Shown: positions 32,545-43,751 of the stretch, in pieces | How the letters are laid out: every line of letters begins with the position of its first letter | Position numbering within the stretch: position 1 is the first letter of the stretch | Assembly (NCBI RefSeq): GCF_027887165.1 | Contig: NC_077230.1 | Coordinates: forward strand, 22,699,200 to 22,763,199 | Direction: 5' to 3' | DNA from: Monodelphis domestica | Taxonomy: Eukaryota; Chordata; Mammalia; Didelphimorphia; Didelphidae | Length of the DNA stretch: 64,000 bases | Notes under the pieces: model-generated | Seen by the model: the letters and a program-made list of their open reading frames with translations, nothing else | Database searches by the model: none | Told to the model about the DNA's origin: nothing | Program-made: the position numbers and the translations under genes

Positions 32545-32740
32545 AGGGTAGAGCTCCAGATTTTGAGACAAGATCTGAATTTAAATCTAGCCTCAGACAT
32601 TTACTAGCTATGTGACCCTGGGAGAGTTTGCCTCACTTTCTTCAACCATATGTAAATGAGATATAGAAGGAAATGGCAAACCCCTCCAGTATCTTTGCCA
32701 AGAAAAATCCAAATGAGGTCACACAACTGATCAACAAGAA
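32545..32740 (+). mobile_element. Mar1-like SINE
   Basis: CTAGCCTCAGACATTTACTAGC, then GAAATGGCAAACCCCTCCAGTATCTTTGCCAAG. Confidence 0.8.
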
Positions 32741-33348
32741 ACCACACTTATTCAGCTGAGTGTCTTCCTTACTCCCAAAGCTACACCCCACTTTCTACCA
32801 TATTCCAGAAAGCTCAACATCCTGGAAATTCACTCTCAAGTCCTAGATTTCACACATTAGAAGTAGGACCAGTTCTGCTAGAACATTTGTCTTGAAAACA
32901 CAAATATGATCCAATTCAACTGATATATTAGAGAGCAATTTGAGTTTAATGACAATTTGACATTTGCTCATGCTAAATTTCATTGTCTGCAAGAAACCCA
33001 AATACAAAAAACTGCACCCCTTCATGATAACTCACAGCTTCATCTCTTCTGATACTCACTTCTACAAGCCAACTTAAGGTCTTTTAAAGAGAAATTCCTA
33101 TATTTCTTGCATGGTTTTGTGTGCAGTAGGAATTGTGGGTTCACGATTACTTGGTCCATACTACCCTGATCCAAAAGCAGCCTTCAATTTTATCAGTCCT
33201 AGACAATGGGAATGGAGTTCAGGTCATGCAACAGCCTGAGGCTTCACCTCATTGTGGCTAATTTATTGTAGTATTTATGTATTTCTTAATCACTTAACAT
33301 GCATAAAACTGTGCTGCTGTTTTTATTAGGTTGCTGTCTTTTTTTTAA
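32741..33348. other. unassigned, partly unrepeated stretch
   Basis: No repeat recognised. 33220-33340 has a motif-rich AT composition that could be conserved. Confidence 0.4.
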
Positions 33349-34204
33349 TGTGTCACTCTAAGGGCTAAAATAGGGGTTTTTGATAAAATAAGAGAGCAGC
33401 TTTTAATAATTTAAGTTTTAAAGAGAATATAGTAGAGTTGTAAATTAATATTATCCCTTTAAGTCAGAGAAAAGAAAACATCTAGCAGCTTTTAAAAATC
33501 AATAATTTAGTTTAATTAAAATAGAGATAATAAAATAATATAGTAAAATGAATATAGTAAAGGAGGGAAATATAGGAAAGAGGTAGAGAAATAAATTTCC
33601 TAATACCTAACTAGCTATCATATAGCTATCTAAAACTGCCTATATTTACCTATAACTACCAATAACTACCCCTAATAACAACCACCCCACAAAGTTCCAA
33701 CCCAATCCAGCCAATCAAAACCAACCCAATCAGTGTTCAATTCAACTCCAATTAGGTCTGTCAACAAAGACCAGCCACCTTCCAACCCAGAAAAGGTCAA
33801 AAAGCCTTCTAAAGGCTAAAGCCAAAAGCCCTCTCAGTAAGCTCAGGCCCACCTTTATATTCCAGCAACTAAATGCCAACCCACCAACTAATCACCAATT
33901 CACACCACAGCAAAGAACCTCCAAAGACCAGACCAACTCACATCCAGCAGTCAACTTCCCCTGCAACTGCCAGCCCTGTGAGCAACTGACAGACCTAACT
34001 GTCAGCAACTGACAGGCGGACCAACCAACACTCAGCCCCTTTTATAACCTTCTTCCACCTCACTTCCTGTTTCTCCTTCCTGTCTCTATGGTTTCTACTT
34101 CCTGTCATTGTGGGCTGGTTAATCCCTACACATCTCTTTGGTAAGAGGACCTCCAGGTCCCCCATTAAAGAAATTAAGGAATTCCTTTTTATAACACTGA
34201 CACA
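33349..34204 (-). mobile_element. LTR of a second endogenous retrovirus family
   Basis: 856 bp bounded by perfect 7-bp inverted ends (TGTGTCA at the left, TGACACA at the right), so it starts TG and ends CA. Read on the minus strand it carries a TATA box GTTATAAAAGGGG near 34040 and an AT-rich 3' part. No internal viral sequence adjoins it and I see no clear target duplication. Unlike the LTRs at 5928, 55289 and 58397. Orientation follows from the TATA box. Confidence 0.65.
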
Positions 34205-34339
34205 AGTTTTTGAGTGTTGTCTCTAACTCCATTTCTCTCTATAAGCGCTTTGTTTTTTATTGAATGATTTTGCATAGCTTGGTGATTTTTAAGAAAGCAT
34301 ATGTTTTATTATAATACAATTTACAATATTCTGCAACTC

Positions 34340-34615
34340 TATGGCTTCTCCCTCTGATTGTCTGGTTCCTCCTAGAATTTCCACTTTAAAGAAAAGGTTC
34401 AGCCCAGCTATGTCTTCATTCTCTCCAGGCTATTCTCCTGACTCTCCCTCAGAATTTGTCTTTTTTTAAGTTTCCTTTTAAATATTGTCTCCCTCCATTA
34501 GAACATAAGTTCCTTGAGGGTAAGAACTGTTTATTTCTGCTTGTATGTATATTCTAAGCACTCAGCACAGTATCTGGAATATATTAAATATTAAGTAAAT
34601 GCTTATTGATGGAGT
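34340..34615 (+). repeat. L2-like 3' end
   Basis: GAACATAAGTTCCTTGAGGGTAAGAACTG and the final AATGCTTATTGATGG follow the L2 3' terminus. Confidence 0.7.
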
Positions 34616-34725
34616 TGACTCATCATACTCTGTGATGATATCTATAGATCTTGCTTACACAGTTATTTGAATGTTGTATATTTATCTAAACAAGTGGACA
34701 GAAAGACATGATAGTTAGAAGGTAG

Positions 34726-34843
34726 GTTATTGATAGATAGATAGACATATAGGAAGCAAGGAAGGTAGATAGATAGACAGGGAGGAAGGAAAGAAGGAAG
34801 ATAGATAAATAGACAGGAAGGAAAGAAGGAAGGAAGGAAGATA

Positions 34844-34893
<50 letters not shown>

Positions 34894-34897
34894 GATT

Positions 34898-34948
<51 letters not shown>

Positions 34949-35045
34949 GAAGGGATGGATAGACAAGTAGATAGGCAGTCAGCCAGCCAGCTGGAGAGAA
35001 AGATAGACAGACAGACAGGCAGGCAGGCAGGCAGGCAGGCAGGTG

Positions 35046-35114
<69 letters not shown>

Positions 35115-35178
35115 GCAAGCAGACAGGTAGGTAGGTAGGTAGGTAGGTAGGTAGGTAGGTAGGTAGGTAGGTAGGTAG
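34726..35178 (+). repeat. compound GATA/GGAA/GGCA/GGTA microsatellite
   Basis: Blocks in order: impure GATA and GGAA to 34840, GATA to 34945, a mixed block, GGCA at 35015-35042, GATA to 35112, then GGTA to 35178. The long minus-strand frames rich in YLPT and IYLS are artefacts. Confidence 0.97.
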
Positions 35179-35194
35179 AACAAACAATAGAGGG

Positions 35195-35425
35195 GAGGCA
35201 CCGGCATTAAACGGGGCTAGAAAAGGCTATTTATAGAAGATAGAATTTTAGCTGAGACTTGAAGGAAGCCTGGGAACTCAGGAGGCAGAGATGAGGAGGG
35301 AGAGGATTCTAGGCATGAGGTGACTGCTAGAGAAAAGGCAAAGAGTCCGAGGATAGAATGTTGTGAGGGAGGAACAGCAAGGAGGCCAGTGCCACTGGAT
35401 CCTATTATTATCACTAATAATAGAT
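35195..35425 (+). repeat. fragment of long marsupial repeat
   Basis: TTTTAGCTGAGACTTGAAGGAAGCC, GGAGGCAGAGATGAGGAGGGAGAGGATTC and GAGGCCAGTGCCACTGGATC. Confidence 0.8.
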
Positions 35426-36110
35426 CACGTTTCAGCATCAGGATCAGGAATCTTAGCCACTGCAGCCTCTTGTCCTTCTCTCTGCTAAGTCACAGGAGCA
35501 TATGCTGAGAGCAGCTGCTAGGAGTCTGGGAGAGACAAGAGGCCAGTGACAGTTATAAGGAAAGGAATGAAAAGGCAAGGGAGGTTTTCCATTGGCAGCA
35601 ACTACAGGAAGAGGCCATGAAAGGCACTACAAAGCCCAGAGCCACAGCATAGAGAAGAAGCCTCCTCGGAAGGGAAGGAGCACATAGGAAAGGGGACAAG
35701 AGCAGGGGGGAAGGGAAGGGGGATGGAAAGGGAAAGAGGAAGGGAGGGGGAACAGTGATGCCAAGAAAAGCCCAGGTTGGAATCCAAGCCTAGGACTCCT
35801 GGCTTTGAGTTCAGCACTGCCACAAAATGCCAGTGGGGGGGGAGGGGCGGTGCTCTAACACACAAATTGACCATCAGCCCCAAAAGCCAAACAGCTCTGG
35901 AGGAGAGTGGCCAGATCAGCCTGGTGGACTGTAAATGACTTCTCTAGGGAAATGGGAGACAGCCCGAACCAGCTAAGTCAACCAGCAGTGAGATATGGGC
36001 CCCGCCGAGGAGAGGAAAAGCAGAGGGAAGCCCCCCCCCCCGGAGCGGGGCCAGCCAGCACTGGGAGAGAAGCGTTCACCACATCAAGCAGGAGGAACAG
36101 CGAGTGTGGG
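35426..36110. other. unassigned, locally GC-rich stretch
   Basis: A purine-rich tract (35665-35755) and a short CpG-containing segment (35995-36080, with a C run). The end passes into the ORF1-like remnant. Confidence 0.4.
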
Positions 36111-36128
36111 GTGAGGAAATGAGACCTT

Positions 36129-36440
36129 CTAGAGAACGAACTGCAAATGAGAAACGTATGGATTTTAGGGATCCCTCAAGGAAAATCGGGAACGGATACA
36201 ATTGCATTCATGGGAAAGCTATTATCATCTCTGCTGAAGCTAAACATTAAGGAGGATCTGCTTTCCATCCAGCCCTGCTTCAGAATCCTATTAAGGGGGA
36301 AGCAAATGGGAAAATTGTCAGAAGGACCCAAGCTGGTCCCATTTTCTAATAGGTGTGAGGGACAAAGAGCGGCTGTTAGAGGCAGCAAAGGAAAAGAAGA
36401 AAAATCTGTTAAGGGGAAGAAACTGCTCTGGTTTCCCCCC
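36129..36440 (+). pseudogene. LINE ORF1-like (RRM-type) remnant
   Basis: Translation starting around 36129 reads L-E-N-E-L, then RNVWILGIPQGKSGTD, followed by a leucine-rich helix. This is the junction of the coiled coil with the RRM-like domain of an L1-type ORF1 protein (consensus pattern ENR..R.NI.I.GIPEG). Further on GPKLVPFS and SVKGKKLLWFPP correspond to the next strands and the C-terminal domain entry, where the family usually has RP..VRF and YKGKKI.FFP. The usual ERAHR motif is lost (reads QPCFRIL). The frame is open for 158 codons from 36147, but everything after about 36440 is unrelated. A decayed nucleic-acid-binding ORF1 of a LINE; the exact LINE clade is not clear. Confidence 0.65.
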
Positions 36441-36599
36441 CAGCCTTCAGCTCCATCACTCAAGCCTGGAGAGTTGTATTGCCCCTCCCCTACTCAGAAA
36501 TTCATTTTCATGAAAAAAATTCAGTGGCTTCCTCCCTCCCAGCACCCCTCCCCGCCAGTTTTCGCCGAGTCAAGAGGCCAGTGCTTCATCTGCTCCTGT

Positions 36600-36775
36600 G
36601 AACAGTTAGGAGAGCAAATGTGATCAGAAGAGCAAAGATTTCACTGGGGAGAAGGGAAACAAAATTTGATCCCCAGATTACTTATTTTCCTGATGATTGG
36701 GATGGAGTCTTTTACTAGGAAAAGAAGGGGGGAAAAAAAGGGAAAAACTAGTTAATGCAAAACCAGAACAGACCC
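36600..36775 (+). repeat. diverged local duplication, copy 1
   Basis: AATGTGATCAGAAGAGCAAAGATTTCACTG and GAAACAAAA-TTGA, then an A/G-rich end, recur at 37580-37725. Confidence 0.65.
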
Positions 36776-36994
36776 TCAAGAAAAATACTGGTTTTAGTTT
36801 CCAGGTAGTTTTCTCCAAAAGAATACCAGTAGTGCACAAGGAAATTGGGTGAAGTGGCCTTCAGAGTCCTGAGAAAGGGTTTAAGTAACAAATCAGGGCT
36901 CTTAGCTGTCCAGGTTCTGAAAGGGGTTAGGGTTTCATCTATATAGATAATTCCTGGTGAAGAGATTCCTACTGCTGCACGTCAGCCCTTGTTT

Positions 36995-37095
36995 TACAGT
37001 TTGGAACCTTAGAGAGCTGCCTGCTCTGAATCACACAGTATTTCTGAGAAGTAGGACTAGAACCCAAGTCCTTCTGACATGAAGGCTGGCTTTCC
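36995..37095 (-). repeat. MIR-like fragment
   Basis: TCACACAGTATTTCTGAGAAGTAGGACTAGAACCCAAGTCC is the reversed CORE-SINE head. Confidence 0.55.
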
Positions 37096-37383
37096 CCACT
37101 CACTAGTTACCTAAAGGGCTCGCCACCAGAAAACAAATCTAATCCTGGCAGGTTATCTTCTCTGGCTCCTTAGCTTCTTCTAGGAGGACTCAGAGGATGC
37201 TGGGGGTTGGTTCATCCATCCTTTTTCTTTCTTCTTCAAAATCCCTTGAAAGATATGCTACCATCAGCACCAATATTTCTGATGATTTCTCTTAACTACC
37301 AGAAGTCAGCTTTTCTCTCCCTTATTCACAACTTTCTGTAAGACCAGCTGGGAACAGATAAAAAGGGTTGGTAGTTCAGTTTT

Positions 37384-37576
37384 TCAGTCATGGGGGTTTT
37401 CTTGGCAAAGATACTGGAGTGGTTTGCCATTTTCTTCTCCAGCTCATCTTTCTAGATGAGGAACTGAGGCAAACAGGATTAAGGGACTTGTCCAGGATCA
37501 TACAACCTGTCTGAGGCCAGATTTGAGGTCTGACTCCAGGACACTCACTGTATCCCCTCTGCTTCCTAGCTGCCCT
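37384..37576 (-). mobile_element. Mar1-like SINE
   Basis: TTTTCTTGGCAAAGATACTGGAGTGGTTTGCCA in reverse, then the CTGAGGCCAGATTTGAGG end. Confidence 0.82.
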
Positions 37577-37579
37577 AGA

Positions 37580-37725
37580 GAACGGGACAAGAGAGAAAAT
37601 GTGATCAGCAAAATAAGATTTCACTGTGGGGGAGGAAGGAAACAAAAGTTGAGCTATTTATTTGCTTGACTGATTGAAAAGAACTGAGGAGTCTCAGATT
37701 TAGGTGGGGGAAAAGGAAAAAATCT
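37580..37725 (+). repeat. diverged local duplication, copy 2
   Basis: Second copy of the segment at 36600-36775, about 980 bases downstream in the same orientation. Confidence 0.65.
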
Positions 37726-37994
37726 GTCTCTTCTATAGATATCTTGTATTGTATTGTCTTCTAATGCTTCATCAAGGTATGAAGGTGATTGCATTCTCCA
37801 CAATGCCAGCTTAGGCATATGCCACCAAGACCTCGAGCACTGGCCAATAAAGGATTCTCTTTGAAGATCCAGCCTAGTTAGGAGCACTGCTGAAAATTTG
37901 GCCACAAGGTGATAGATGAATTTTTAGTTCCTAACAGCTCAAGAAACTATCCCCTAAGATATGGGGAAAGGTTTTAATAAAACCAAACAGATCT

Positions 37995-38545
37995 TTTTTA
38001 AAAATTAATTAAATTTAGAATATTTTTCCATGGTTACATGATTCATGTTCTTTCCCTCCCTTCCTTCCTCCCCCCTTCCAGAGCCAATGAGCAATTCCAC
38101 TGGATTTTACGTGTATCATTGTTCAAAACCCATTTCCATATTATTATTTGCAATAGAGTGATGATCATTTAAAGTCAACATCCCCAATCATATCACCATC
38201 AAAACACATGATCGATCATATGTTTTTCTTCTGTGTTTCTACTCCCACAGTTCTTTCTCTCTATGCATTCTTTCTCACAAGTCCCTCAGAATAGTCCTGG
38301 TTCATTGCATTGCTGCTAGTAGAGAAGTCTATTACGTTTGATTGTGCCACAGTGTTTCAATCTCTGTGTACAATGTTGTCCTGGTTCTGCTCTTCTCACT
38401 CTGCATCAATTCCTGGAGGTCATTCCAGTTCACATGGGATTCCTCCAGTTCATTATTCCTTTGAGCACAATAATATTCCATCACCAACAGATACCACAAC
38501 TTATTCAGCCATTCCCCAACAGAAGGGTATCCCCTCATTTTCCAG
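37995..38545 (-). mobile_element. young L1 3' end, second subfamily
   Basis: Minus-strand copy with a 12-bp target duplication CCAAACAGATCT at 37983-37994 and 38546-38557. Landmarks ATTCCACTGGATTTTACG and ATTCCATCACCAACAG. Confidence 0.93.
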
Positions 38546-38557
38546 CCAAACAGATCT

Positions 38558-39001
38558 CTTGAAGGATTCAAATATTGTATTGACACTAAGTATACAGTAG
38601 ATTTTAAAAGTAGTCATTTCATGAGAGAGAACTGGAGGGAAGTGATGGGGAGATCTTAATCTCTAGGTCTTCCATTAAGGAGGCAAGTTGTAATGTTAAG
38701 ACTTATCAGCCACAAAAGTGGGTATCTTCTAGGAGTTCCCTGCCAATAAACTATATGCTATGTAGACATCCTATCATTCTATTTAATCTGCCTCCACCCA
38801 TGGCAGTGCTAAATTCCAGGGGGAAGGGAAGAGTAACTAGTCATCTTCCATAGCAATGATGAGGTCTTTGGGGATAACTTTCCTGCTCCAGAAGTCCAAT
38901 AATAAAATTTCTTAATGAAACAAAAGTAAGAGTGGATTTGCACACCCTAACGGAACTGTTTGCAACAAGGGTTCCAACTGGTAGAAGCAAAGGAATAATG
39001 G
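38558..39001. other. unassigned stretch
   Basis: No element recognised. Confidence 0.45.
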
Positions 39002-39150
39002 GACAACTAGGTAGCTCAGTGGATAGGATACTGGACCTGGAGTCAGGAAGACTCATGTTCCTAAAAACCACTCCAGGACCTTTGTCAAGAAAGTCCCAAA
39101 TGGGGTCATGAAAGAGTTGAAAACTGATTGAAAACAATGGAACAAAAACG
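39002..39150 (+). mobile_element. Mar1-like SINE with internal deletion
   Basis: The head GTAGCTCAGTGGATAGG to GGAAGACTCATGTTCC jumps directly to CCACTCCAGGACCTTTGTCAAGAAA, so about 90 bases of the middle are missing. Confidence 0.78.
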
Positions 39151-39584
39151 GAGGGGTAACAGTCCAGGGGTCAGGTACACTCAACTGTAACTTATATGGG
39201 GAGTGATCATTTCCCCAGTTGCTATTTAACTTAGTACCAAATAAATTCTTTCTCATAGTCCTGAGTTCAGGAAAATATTTGAATACTTCCTTGTTAATTA
39301 CTAAAATTGTTATGCAAAAGGGAGCAGTAAATAGCAGGATCTGAGGGTGGAGAGACCAAGCAAAACTGGTAATGGGAGATCAGAGGGAGCATCCAAATTT
39401 GTTCAAAGACCTTACTGCCATTGGTCTTGCTTGTGAGGACTTTTAAGCTTGAGTGTCCACCTAATGTTTTGAATTGGTCATGGATATGAGAAGCTTTTGC
39501 CCATCTTTTGTCCTCCTAAATGGGAGGCAGCTGTGTTAGGGACAGTAGTGGATTCCCATGACCCACCAAATAAAGTAAGAAATC
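39151..39584. other. unassigned stretch
   Basis: No element recognised. Confidence 0.45.
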
Positions 39585-39760
39585 ATGGAGTCAAAAACTT
39601 AGGGCTGGAAGGGAACTTATAGATTTTCTTTCTGGCCCTATCTATCTTTTCATTTTATAGATGAGGGACTAAGATTCAGAAAGGTTAGGTCATACCTTAG
39701 AGAACCAGCCTTATAATCTCATTCTTCTGATTCCATATCTGGTACTCATTCAACCAGCCC
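39585..39760 (-). repeat. MIR/L2-like fragment
   Basis: CATTTTATAGATGAGGGACTAAGATTCAGAAAGG and the surrounding decayed body. Confidence 0.6.
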
Positions 39761-39802
39761 CAATTAGATCCACAGATTCATCTCTCAGCTTTAAACATAT
39801 TG

Positions 39803-40360
39803 TAGCCCTCCAATTGGGGAATGGCTGAACAAATTTGTGGTATATGTTGGTGATGGAATACTATTGTGCTCAAAAGAATAATAAACTGGAGGAATTCCAT
39901 TGGAACTGGAATGACCTCCAGGAATTGATGCAGCACGAAAGGAGCAGAACCAGGAGAATATTGTATAGAGACTGATACACTGTGGTACAATTGAATGTAA
40001 TGGACTTCTCCATTATTGGCAATGCAGTGATCCTGAACATCTTGGAGGGAGCTATGAGAAAGAACACTATCCACATCCAGAGGAAAAACTATGGGAGTAG
40101 AAACACAGAAGAAAAACAACTGCTAGAATACACGGGTCGAGGGGATATGGTTAGGGATGTAGATTCTGAATGAACATCTTAATGCAAACACCAACAATAT
40201 GGAAGTAGGTTTTGATCAAGGACACATGTAATACCCAGTGGAATTGTGTGTCAACTACAGGAAGGGTGGGTGGAGGGGAGAGAGAGAAATAATGTAATTC
40301 TTGTAACCAAGGAATAATGTTCTAAATTGACTAAATAAATTAATTTAAATTAAAAAAAAT
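39803..40360 (+). mobile_element. L1 3' end, second subfamily
   Basis: Plus-strand copy. It starts with CCAATTGGGGAATGGCTGAACAA and ends in an A-rich tail. The likely target duplication (AACAT-ATTGTAGC / AACATTGCAGC) is slightly diverged. Confidence 0.9.
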
Positions 40361-41560
40361 TAAAAACATTGCAGCTTGCCACTTTCCTTCTTTTCTATTT
40401 CTGTCCCAATGCTTTCTTCACTTCCAAATTTTATTTCTTCTTTTCGCTGTCCTTCCCCGCCCCCTACCTGATATTGGACACTGACCAAAACTGGAGATGA
40501 ATGAAGTCCATGCTGTTGATTGATTCCTCCCTTGCTTGGGGAGTGAAGAAGGTGGAGGTCAGAAATTCAGTGCAACACGCGAGTGTCAAGAATGGAAAAG
40601 ACAAGTCAATGAACTGGAAAGAACCAGAGGAGGGAGCAAGGGCTGAAGGGGATAAAAGAAATATATAAATCCCAACAAGGCACCAGGGGAAGGGTGGCAG
40701 GAGGCAAGGTCAAGGCCAGAGGTCCTAAAGATTCTACACAGGACAATAAACAAGGGGTCAAGATAGCCCAAGTGCTATCTTAGGTTCAATTTATTGCACT
40801 CAAAGGTTTCAGAGGCTCTTGAATTAAGTTCAGTCATTTGCACACAAGTTTCACCCTCCAACCTCACCCAAATTCCCTTCAGCTGAAAATCTACACCTCT
40901 TTAACTTCTATGGAATCTATAGCAACATTACCTACTGGTTCCACTAGTCTAGTTACTCTGCATTCTGTTCCATGTCCTCTTCCTCCTCTTCAAGCTGAAC
41001 ATGTGGGCTTAGATTGTCCAGATGGGTAATGAGTGAGAAACTCTACCTAGAACAATCCCAGAATCCTTGGGGATATCCAGGTAGCAGTTATAGTAGAGCT
41101 ACCAAAGGGCATCTTTCCCTTCTCTTTCCATTCCTTCCTTTCTCTCCCCTTCCCTCTCCTCATTTCTTCCCCTCTCCCCTTCCCTACTCTTCCCCAATCC
41201 ATTCCCTTCTTCCCTAGAGTTATCAGGAAATGTGCCTTATATTCTGCAGCCTGTATCATACCATAATAGAATCATACTCCTAGAGTACCAATACATGAGG
41301 TATGGAAGATAGATGTAATGCTAGCCTGGCTCCTCTCTTGTAGAAAGGAAGAGAATGCCCACCCATAATAGTCCAGGATCCTACTGCTCCTTCCTCAATA
41401 GACTGATGGTATGAGCTTGGCTTTCCTTCTACTCCCACAAAAATGGAAATCACAGTCTCCCTTGTGGTGTGGAGTCCAGATCAGCACCAGGCCACTTGCA
41501 AGGCAGCAGTATCCACATGAGATCGCCATACCTCACCTATCTGGGTTTGTGTCTTATCCT
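40361..41560. other. unassigned stretch with pyrimidine tract
   Basis: About 1.2 kb without recognised elements apart from a C/T-rich tract at 41105-41215. Confidence 0.4.
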
Positions 41561-41564
41561 CCTA

Positions 41565-41680
41565 CGAGACTAAAAGCTATATTAAGAAAGAGATTGCATC
41601 TTATCTCAATTTTGGACATTCTTCACCCAGTGTTCTATAGGTATTAAGCACTAAATACATTTTTGTCAAGTTAATGGATG
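41565..41680 (+). repeat. L2-like 3' end, weak
   Basis: GACTAAAAGCTATATTAAG and GTATTAAGCACTAAATACATTTTTGTCAAG resemble the L2 terminus. Confidence 0.4.
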
Positions 41681-41811
41681 AGCAAATGTACAAACCAGAT
41701 TGAGAACCAACAACACTGGAGAAACATCCATGAGTTTGGTCAACATCAAAAGCAGAATTGATATAGAGATTGGCACCCACTGCTATGCTCTCCTGGCATT
41801 CAGTCAGCCTT

Positions 41812-42210
41812 TCAGCAAAGCCAGCTTTCCAAAGTCCTTAGTGTTAACCATGAGAGTGACATTATAGTCCTGAGACTGTGGAGAGAAAGGGTGACCAGTG
41901 AGAGTAGGCAGATCCCTATGTAAGGGGCTGACAGACAAAAGGAAATCGTTTTCCTCCAGGGCCGAGGAGGTGAGAGATCCTTTAGCTGACTTTGTCTTGA
42001 AAAGGGTTTAACGGAGAAGCTGGAGTTATAGGAGAGTGTGGCCTCATTTGCCTCCTTGGATATATAGATTACAACCTGAGATTTCTCACACTGGACTAGA
42101 CTGTGAACCATAAAAGGCCCACTGAGAGGGTAATGGCCTTCCTGATGGTTTGCTAAAGAACAGGGATCCTGGAGAAACAAGGGAGGGGGGAACTTGGGCC
42201 TCAAGGTCAT
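41812..42210 (-). other. unidentified 132-codon open frame
   Basis: A minus-strand frame opened by a stop just upstream of its methionine. It lies in DNA with no recognised repeat, unlike most other long frames here. The translation has a run of hydrophobic residues near its end (GICLLSLVTLSLHSL), five cysteines and several S/T-rich parts. I do not recognise it. It may be a chance frame or the remnant of a processed gene. Confidence 0.2.
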
Positions 42211-42464
42211 AATTTAAAGAACAAGAGGTCTTTCTGTCCCTTGGGCAATCGTGGGAGGAAATTCAGGGAGCTTTCAGAGAAAGGTTCAGGTGGCCAACCC
42301 CAGGTGGGATGTGAGTTTAAAGGTGTATCTTTGGGGATGTTTTTTATGAAAGAAAAAGCAAATGGGGTCATAGAGGCATGGAGTACAGGTTCATGGCCCC
42401 AGGAAATCCCATCATCCCTACCTCTATTTGTCTTTTGATCATTATCATTTGTGTGTTCTTGTCA

Positions 42465-42556
42465 GAGTTTCCCAAAAGACTCTGAGTTCTTTGAGGGTAG
42501 GGACTGTGTTTTGCCTTCTTGCTATCCCTAGCACTTGACCCAGTGCCTGGCACTTA
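42465..42556 (+). repeat. L2-like 3' end
   Basis: GAGTTCTTTGAGGGTAGGGACTG and GCACTTGACCCAGTGCCTGGCACTTAAT. Confidence 0.75.
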
Positions 42557-42606
42557 ATGTTGTTGCTGTTGTTTGTCTTTCCTTTTAGAAAAGGACCAAT
42601 GACGGA
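42557..42606 (-). repeat. ACAACA-ended repeat, short reversed copy
   Basis: GTTGTTGCTGTTGTTTGTC and AAAAGGACCAATGAC are the reversed 3' terminus of the family. Confidence 0.7.
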
Positions 42607-43130
42607 GAAATTCTGTCTCTGGTAAATCTAATTTCCAAGCAAATTGAGACATCACCCAATCGTGATATCATAGTTGACAGATCCTTCCAAAAACCTACCC
42701 AGGGTACTGGAGGCCCAGTACCAGTGCAGCTATCTGTCTATTGTCCTTTGCTCCCCTGCATAATTGGCTCGCTTCCCTTTTCAATCATACTTTTTAAAAA
42801 GATGATACACCATTTTATTCATTTCCTGCATAGAGATTATTATGGAAAACTTGCTGCAGCACACTTTTGCCCACATTGCATTTCTTCATTGCCTTCTAGG
42901 TCACAAATAGTTTTGTTCCGTCAGAGGCTGGTATTCCAAGAGTGGAAAAGCTACAGCATCAGTCAGAGGAGTCATTGGTGTTAAAAACACAGAATTTTGC
43001 ATTGGCAAGTAACCCAAATCTTAAAAACACTATTCCAAATGCAGTTTAACTTGTTATCGTATTTAATTCTTATTAAATTAATTATTTAATCAACCATCTT
43101 AAAGTACCTGTCAAGATATAGGTTCTTATG
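42607..43130. promoter_or_regulatory. candidate conserved non-coding element
   Basis: Repeat-free, with motif-rich sequence such as CCTGCATAATTGGCTCGC and TTAATTATTTAATCAACC. No recognised frame. Function inferred. Confidence 0.3.
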
Positions 43131-43212
43131 AAACAGTTCAATGGGCTATCCATCCAACTGCATGTTATAGTCTGAACACACAGAGCTTTTCCATCCTCTT
43201 CATTTTTCTAGC

Positions 43213-43380
43213 AGGCAAGTCACTTTACCCTCAGGTAGCCTTAGGTCTCAGTTTCCCCATCTGGAAAATGAGCTGAGGAAGAAAAATGACAAACCACTCC
43301 TGTATCTCTGCTAAGAAAACCCCAAATGGGGTCATAGAGTCAGATATAACTGAAACAACTGGACAATAATAAGAACAAAA
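43213..43380 (+). mobile_element. Mar1-like SINE, 5' truncated
   Basis: GGCAAGTCACTTTACCCTC, TCAGTTTCCCCATCTGGAAAATGAG and AACCCCAAATGGGGTCATAGAGTCAG. Confidence 0.85.
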
Positions 43381-43747
43381 TGAGAAAATGGGAATTTATT
43401 ACTTTCCATCACCTTGATGTTTATGCCTAGGATGAATGTTCTATATTTCTACTATTAATACTGATACTGACTTCATAGAGGTCATGGAACAAAATATTCT
43501 AGACATTAGAAGACTTAAGAATTATTGGTGAAAATGAGCCAGAGAGGTTGCTGAGCAATAGTAGGTTTATTAACACTACTAGAGGAACTAGTCCATAACA
43601 TCAGAGGAGAGTGGCTGACAAATGGAGTAACATAGGTATATGGGTCAATAATTGCTGATGTCCTCACAATTCCATTTTGAGGTAATAATATCACCCATTA
43701 TCTCCTGCCCCGTTCCTTTAATATCTTCCCCTCTATAAAGAAGATAA
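43381..43747. other. unassigned stretch
   Basis: No element recognised. Confidence 0.45.
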
Positions 43748-43751
43748 GTCT

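Noticed and set aside
34726..35178. CRISPR-like regular repeats
   Set aside because: Tetranucleotide microsatellite without spacers in a vertebrate genome.
34663..35207. Minus-strand frames of 79-174 codons rich in YLPT and IYLS
   Set aside because: Products of the GATA/GGTA microsatellite.
42570..42660. Possible splice acceptor and exon after CTTTCCTTTTAG
   Set aside because: The acceptor-like sequence is the reversed 3' end of the ACAACA-ended repeat.
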